64,000 nt of DNA, from assembly GCF_042242105.1 (NCBI RefSeq), contig NC_092020.1:17142788-17206787 (forward strand), in the 5' to 3' direction. Position numbers and translations under genes: made by a program. Below are positions 60,901 through 64,000 of the stretch, one piece after another; the first letter of the stretch is position 1; each line of letters opens with the position of its first letter. This DNA is from Pempheris klunzingeri. Lineage: Eukaryota > Chordata > Actinopteri > Acropomatiformes > Pempheridae. The notes beneath the pieces are model-generated. The model saw nothing but the letters and a program-made list of their open reading frames with translations, was not told where the DNA came from and made no database searches.

Positions 60901-63619
60901 ATTCAAAGTGCTTTACATGAAACATTAAAATCATTGTGACAGAGTGGAAAAGAAACGCATCATAAAAGCATTATAAAAGACATTATAAAATTACATTTGA
61001 ATACAATAAAAAGCAGAGAGACAAGAGAATAAAAACAAGCTAAAATAGCACAAGACAGGTCTAAAATTACAAGAATAAAAGATGGAGTGCATTGCAAGAA
61101 ATAAATAGTGTTTGATTTAATGAAATGCAGCAGCAAACCAAAAAGTCTTGAGCCTTGATTTAAAAGAACTGAGAGTTGCAGCAGATATGCAGTTTTCTTG
61201 GCGTTTGTTCCAGATATGTGGTTCATAAAACTGAACGCTGCCTCTTCATGTTTAGTTTTAACTCTGGGGACAGAAAGCAGACCTGTCCCAGACAATCCAA
61301 AAGATCTGGATAGTTCATAGCAAAGCAGCAGTTCAGAAATGTATTTTGGCCCTAAACCATCAATTATCTGACAGACAGGTAGCCAGTGTAAAGATCTAAG
61401 AACTGGAGTAATAAGTTCTACTCTCTTGGTCTTAGTGAGGACTGTATGATTGATTTTTAGGGAGGCCTCTAAAGACACCCTTACAGTAGTCGAGCCTGCT
61501 AAAGATAAACGCATAGACAAGTTTTTCCAAATCCTGCTGAAACATAAGTCCTTAGCCAGGTGTCTGTAATTCAGAACTGAGTTTCTAGGTCAGACATCAC
61601 ACACACACTCAAATGAGTAGCCCTACTTTCAGTTAAATACACATGCGTCCTCGCCCATAGAGATGCACAAACTGACATCCCTCAGCTCCTCCACTAACCA
61701 TCCTGACAGGTGTTGTGGTTCAGCGTTCAGCTCAGACAGCTGTCCAGTCCAACAGCTCAATGCCTCCTTATCTACATACATGGAGCTGTCAGTCAGCAAC
61801 ACTACTGGTCAGTTCTTTTGTAGCAGATCTGCTGAGCCTTTTCCGACGTGTCGTAGTCTGGCTGTGCGTGTTTCTGGCAGCCCTGCAAAGTTGTAATTAA
61901 TGGGTCTGCAGGGACTCTTCCCCGCTTGCTGTTGCATACTAGATGGGCTACATCAGACAATTGAGAGTCAGTTGGGGGGAACAGAGGATTGATACAATTA
62001 GTTTGGCGGATAGTTGATGGTAATGGAGCCACAGGTTGTCGAGAGGCACTATCACTTTGGCTGGCTTTAATGAGAACCCTCTGTGGACCCAGGGCCGACT
62101 GATTTAGTTGTGTCTTTTAGTGCTTCAGCCTGCTGGCTCACGTCCTTTTAAATGGATTTGTTGTTCCCATTAACCACAATTTGTCAAACTGAAATGGAGG
62201 CATCCTTGTGGTTCAGCTCACTATGGTGCATATCTTGTCGTCATGGCTTTGTGCGTGTGGTGTTGCTCTCAAATTATGGCACAACTTCATCTCTCTTTGG
62301 CTTTTTCTGTCTACTTTCCAAAGCAAAAAGAAAAAGAAACCAGAAGCGTAAATGGCATTTGTGTTTTTATGACAGTCATAACATGTGAACCTCCTGCTGT
62401 TCCCCGCAGTTATGGAGTATCAGGTGCAGATCAACAACGTCAAGGCCAAGCTTCAGGAAACCCGCGCCCGAAAGAAACAGCAGGAGGAGCTCATCATGAA
62501 AGTGGAAAACCAGGCCCTCAAAGTAAGCAGTAAACCCTATTTTCACAGTCATTCAGAAACTAGGTCTGCGTGTACAGAAACATAAACAAGAACATGCAGA
62601 TGAGCTTGGAGGCAGAAGTCTTCATGCAGCATAAGTTCTCTCAACAGTGATGTGAACACAAAAAAACAGCTGATTACACAGCGTTTGAGGCAATTATGCT
62701 TGAATTTTTTTGTATTATTAAAGCCTTGAATATTACAATTCTCCCGTCAGCCCTTTACTGTATAAGCATTGCTATGCAACAAAAAAAATGGTATGCAAAT
62801 TCATTGTTCTGCTAAGCACTCCTGTAGTGGAGACTTTACAACAAGTGAAACATGAGCAGACATGGCCCTTTTTACGTTGCCATTTAGAGCTCTCATTGCC
62901 CAGTGTTTAGGGACCGCCAAAGCCCCATCTCCAGTCGTTATTATCACAGTCGCAGGGAAAAGGTCAGCTGTCTCTGACTGGCATTCCAAGTGGCCTTTCT
63001 GTCAGAGAGGAGATAGTGACATGAGCAGCCCGGGCAGACACAAATTTAAAGCCATCACAATTTAATGAGGCTCAGCATGTCGACTCTAACAAATCTTGTT
63101 TGTCTCTCTCCTCTCACAGAACCGCTTCCAAGCGTTGTTGGATGAGATTATTCAGCAGGAGGAACGGGAGATGGAGCAGGTAAGAATCTTTTCGTAAAAG
63201 TCGAGGATCAGTGCTTGCTGTGAGCTTTCTACAGCTTTTAGCACTTTGCATTAATTTGTCTTGTATGAATGTCAAATTACCATGTCAGGAGATGTCATTG
63301 TACTTGCTGTCCTTTTTGAACCCAACAGTGTTCATGTCTAATAGCAAAGCTGAAATTCAATCATGTGGAATTTAATATATCAGCAGCTACCAGCGAAGTC
63401 ATTTTTGCAGCTATGGCATAGTGGCCACCCACCGTCTTGGGTCGTTGTTTGTATTGACAAATGAAGGCAGCAAATTAATGTGAATAGACATGTTAATCAT
63501 CATCCACTTACCCTCCAATTACACCCTGGGGCTGTCGGGCATCAATCACGCTTTCTATTTTTTTGCTCCAACAGCTGGCCTCCCTGCAGGAGCAGCTGGA
63601 CTCACTTATCGAAAAGTGA
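54946..63619 (+). CDS. taf7: Transcription initiation factor TFIID subunit 7
   Basis: Twelve coding exons: 54946-54964, 55838-55914, 56009-56087, 56360-56493, 56853-56973, 57120-57178, 57653-57725, 58493-58606, 59785-59979, 62410-62522, 63120-63179 and 63575-63619 (stop TGA 63617-63619). Phases agree throughout, giving 362 residues; human TAF7 has 349. The TAFII55 N-terminal domain covers about residues 18-190: YELESQFVLRLP, DRLTIELHPDGRHGIVRVDR, VDLPCMIESLKT, KKFVWNHGITCPLKN, RRFRKTAKKKYIESPDVEKEV. WEIIAEDE follows, then an acidic serine-rich stretch (SSSSEDEEDEGD), DDLVRQLQDKLNESD, and a C-terminal coiled coil ending LASLQEQLDSLIEK. TAF7 binds TAF1 in TFIID and restrains its acetyltransferase activity in mammals. 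Mammalian TAF7 is intronless, so this intron-rich gene resembles the TAF7/TAF7L ancestor. It shares a divergent promoter with slc9a6. Confidence 0.95.
57726..58492 (+). other. taf7: Candidate U12-type GT-AG intron in taf7
   Basis: The donor is VSV-c|GTATCCTTTT, a full match to the minor-spliceosome 5' consensus. Before the acceptor (aatgttcag, ending 58492) is GATCTTAAT (58471-58479), a partial branch-site match (core CTTAA) with its A 14-15 nt from the AG, and there is no clear pyrimidine tract. The join gives AEAVSV-RWEIIAEDE, conserved in TAF7. Confidence 0.75.
60862..61505 (-). mobile_element. 5'-truncated non-LTR retrotransposon, 3' part
   Basis: On the minus strand the sequence encodes the decayed C-terminal end of a LINE ORF2: ITPVLRSLHWLPVCQ, GLGPKYISELLL, GTGLLSVPRVKTKHEEAAF. 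This is followed by a 3' UTR with GTAAAGCACTTTGAATTGCC and TGTGCTATACAAATAAAC, ending ...CTTGCCTTGCC at about 60862. This 3' end is widespread in teleosts. The reverse transcriptase proper is missing and the reading frame is internally rearranged. It lies in the 2.4-kb taf7 intron 59980-62409. Confidence 0.75.
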
Positions 63620-63663
63620 CCACCAGGGGGCAGCCTCATGTCATCTTCGGCCACACATCACAT

Positions 63664-63695
63664 GGAGGAGGAGGAGGAGGAGGAGGAGGAGGAGG
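63664..63695. repeat. (GGA)n trinucleotide repeat in taf7 3' UTR
   Basis: About ten GGA/GAG units lie 45 bp after the taf7 stop codon, within the short 3' UTR. Confidence 0.95.
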
Positions 63696-63848
63696 GCCTT
63701 CATCCAGGGAGGGAGTCTTTATTAGCTGATTTGCTGTGTCATTCCTTTCAGTTCGTCGTTGTCATATCTTACACATACAGCAAACTCATTTCTGTTTTAA
63801 AAATTTTTTTAAGTCAAGTGGACAAAATGTATTGTTAGTTACTGTATT

Positions 63849-63854
63849 ATTAAA
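63849..63854 (+). terminator. taf7: Candidate poly(A) signal of taf7
   Basis: ATTAAA 230 nt after the taf7 stop, followed by a T/GT-rich stretch (gtgtctgttttgcttg), which suits cleavage near 63875. Confidence 0.65.
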
Positions 63855-64000
63855 CTGTTTGGCTTTAACAGTGAATATTGTGTCTGTTTTGCTTGTCATC
63901 TTAAAGCTAAATATACTCCTGTGTTTCTTTACCCATATGAAGTGTACATTTACAAGCATACACAAGAGTCAAAGAAATGGAAATTCAATTTTATTGCATG

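Larger units (their letters stand above)
63620..63880 (+). other. taf7: taf7 3' UTR
   Basis: The sequence from the stop codon to about 15-25 nt past the ATTAAA signal gives a UTR of about 250 nt. It contains the (GGA)n tract and no other recognisable structure. Confidence 0.6.

Noticed and set aside
60960..61520. 186-codon minus-strand open reading frame inside taf7
   Set aside because: Its recognisable part is the decayed C-terminus of a non-LTR retrotransposon, so it is not a host gene.
63480..63838. Overlapping open reading frames with Arg, Gly or Glu runs near the end of taf7
   Set aside because: They come from the (GGA)n repeat in the taf7 3' UTR read in three frames.

Overview
The window is vertebrate nuclear DNA, almost certainly from a teleost fish. 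It has four multi-exon protein-coding genes with GT-AG introns, AT-rich introns, long (CA)n and (TA)n tracts, and fish-type repeats: Tc1/mariner and hAT remnants and tails that look like non-LTR retrotransposon 3' ends. There are no operons, CRISPR arrays or prokaryotic features. I rebuilt the exon structures by hand from conserved protein sequence, splice signals and reading-phase continuity. UTR ends and noncoding first exons are less certain.

Layout, left to right. (1) About 1-20333, plus strand: a MAP7-family microtubule-binding protein, best called map7d3. Nineteen coding exons are seen; the start codon was not found and probably lies upstream or in an unrecognised exon. Its 3' UTR probably runs to about 23.33 kb. 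(2) 23991-28234, minus strand: fhl1, five coding exons giving a 281-residue four-and-a-half-LIM protein. A candidate noncoding first exon and promoter lie about 9.7 kb upstream, near 38.0 kb. (3) 44074-53809, minus strand: slc9a6 (NHE6), 16 coding exons and 692 residues, an organellar Na+/H+ exchanger. (4) 54946-63619, plus strand: taf7, 12 coding exons and 362 residues, a TFIID subunit.

The order and relative orientation of map7d3, fhl1 and slc9a6 match human Xq26.3 (MAP7D3, FHL1, SLC9A6), which supports the orthology calls. map7d3 and fhl1 converge, with poly(A) signals about 75 bp apart. slc9a6 and taf7 diverge, with start codons about 1.14 kb apart around a TATA-less region with ETS-type and TCTCGCGA motifs.

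The most interesting signals are in the introns. slc9a6 carries one probable AT-AC and one GT-AG U12-type (minor spliceosome) intron, and adjacent taf7 carries a third candidate. slc9a6 exon 2 has an internal in-frame donor that would remove exactly 32 codons, the same length as the human NHE6 isoform difference. taf7 here is intron-rich, while mammalian TAF7 is intronless, so this looks like the ancestral TAF7/TAF7L-type locus. Unexplained structures include a perfect 30-bp inverted repeat in fhl1 intron 1. I found no convincing new gene system.
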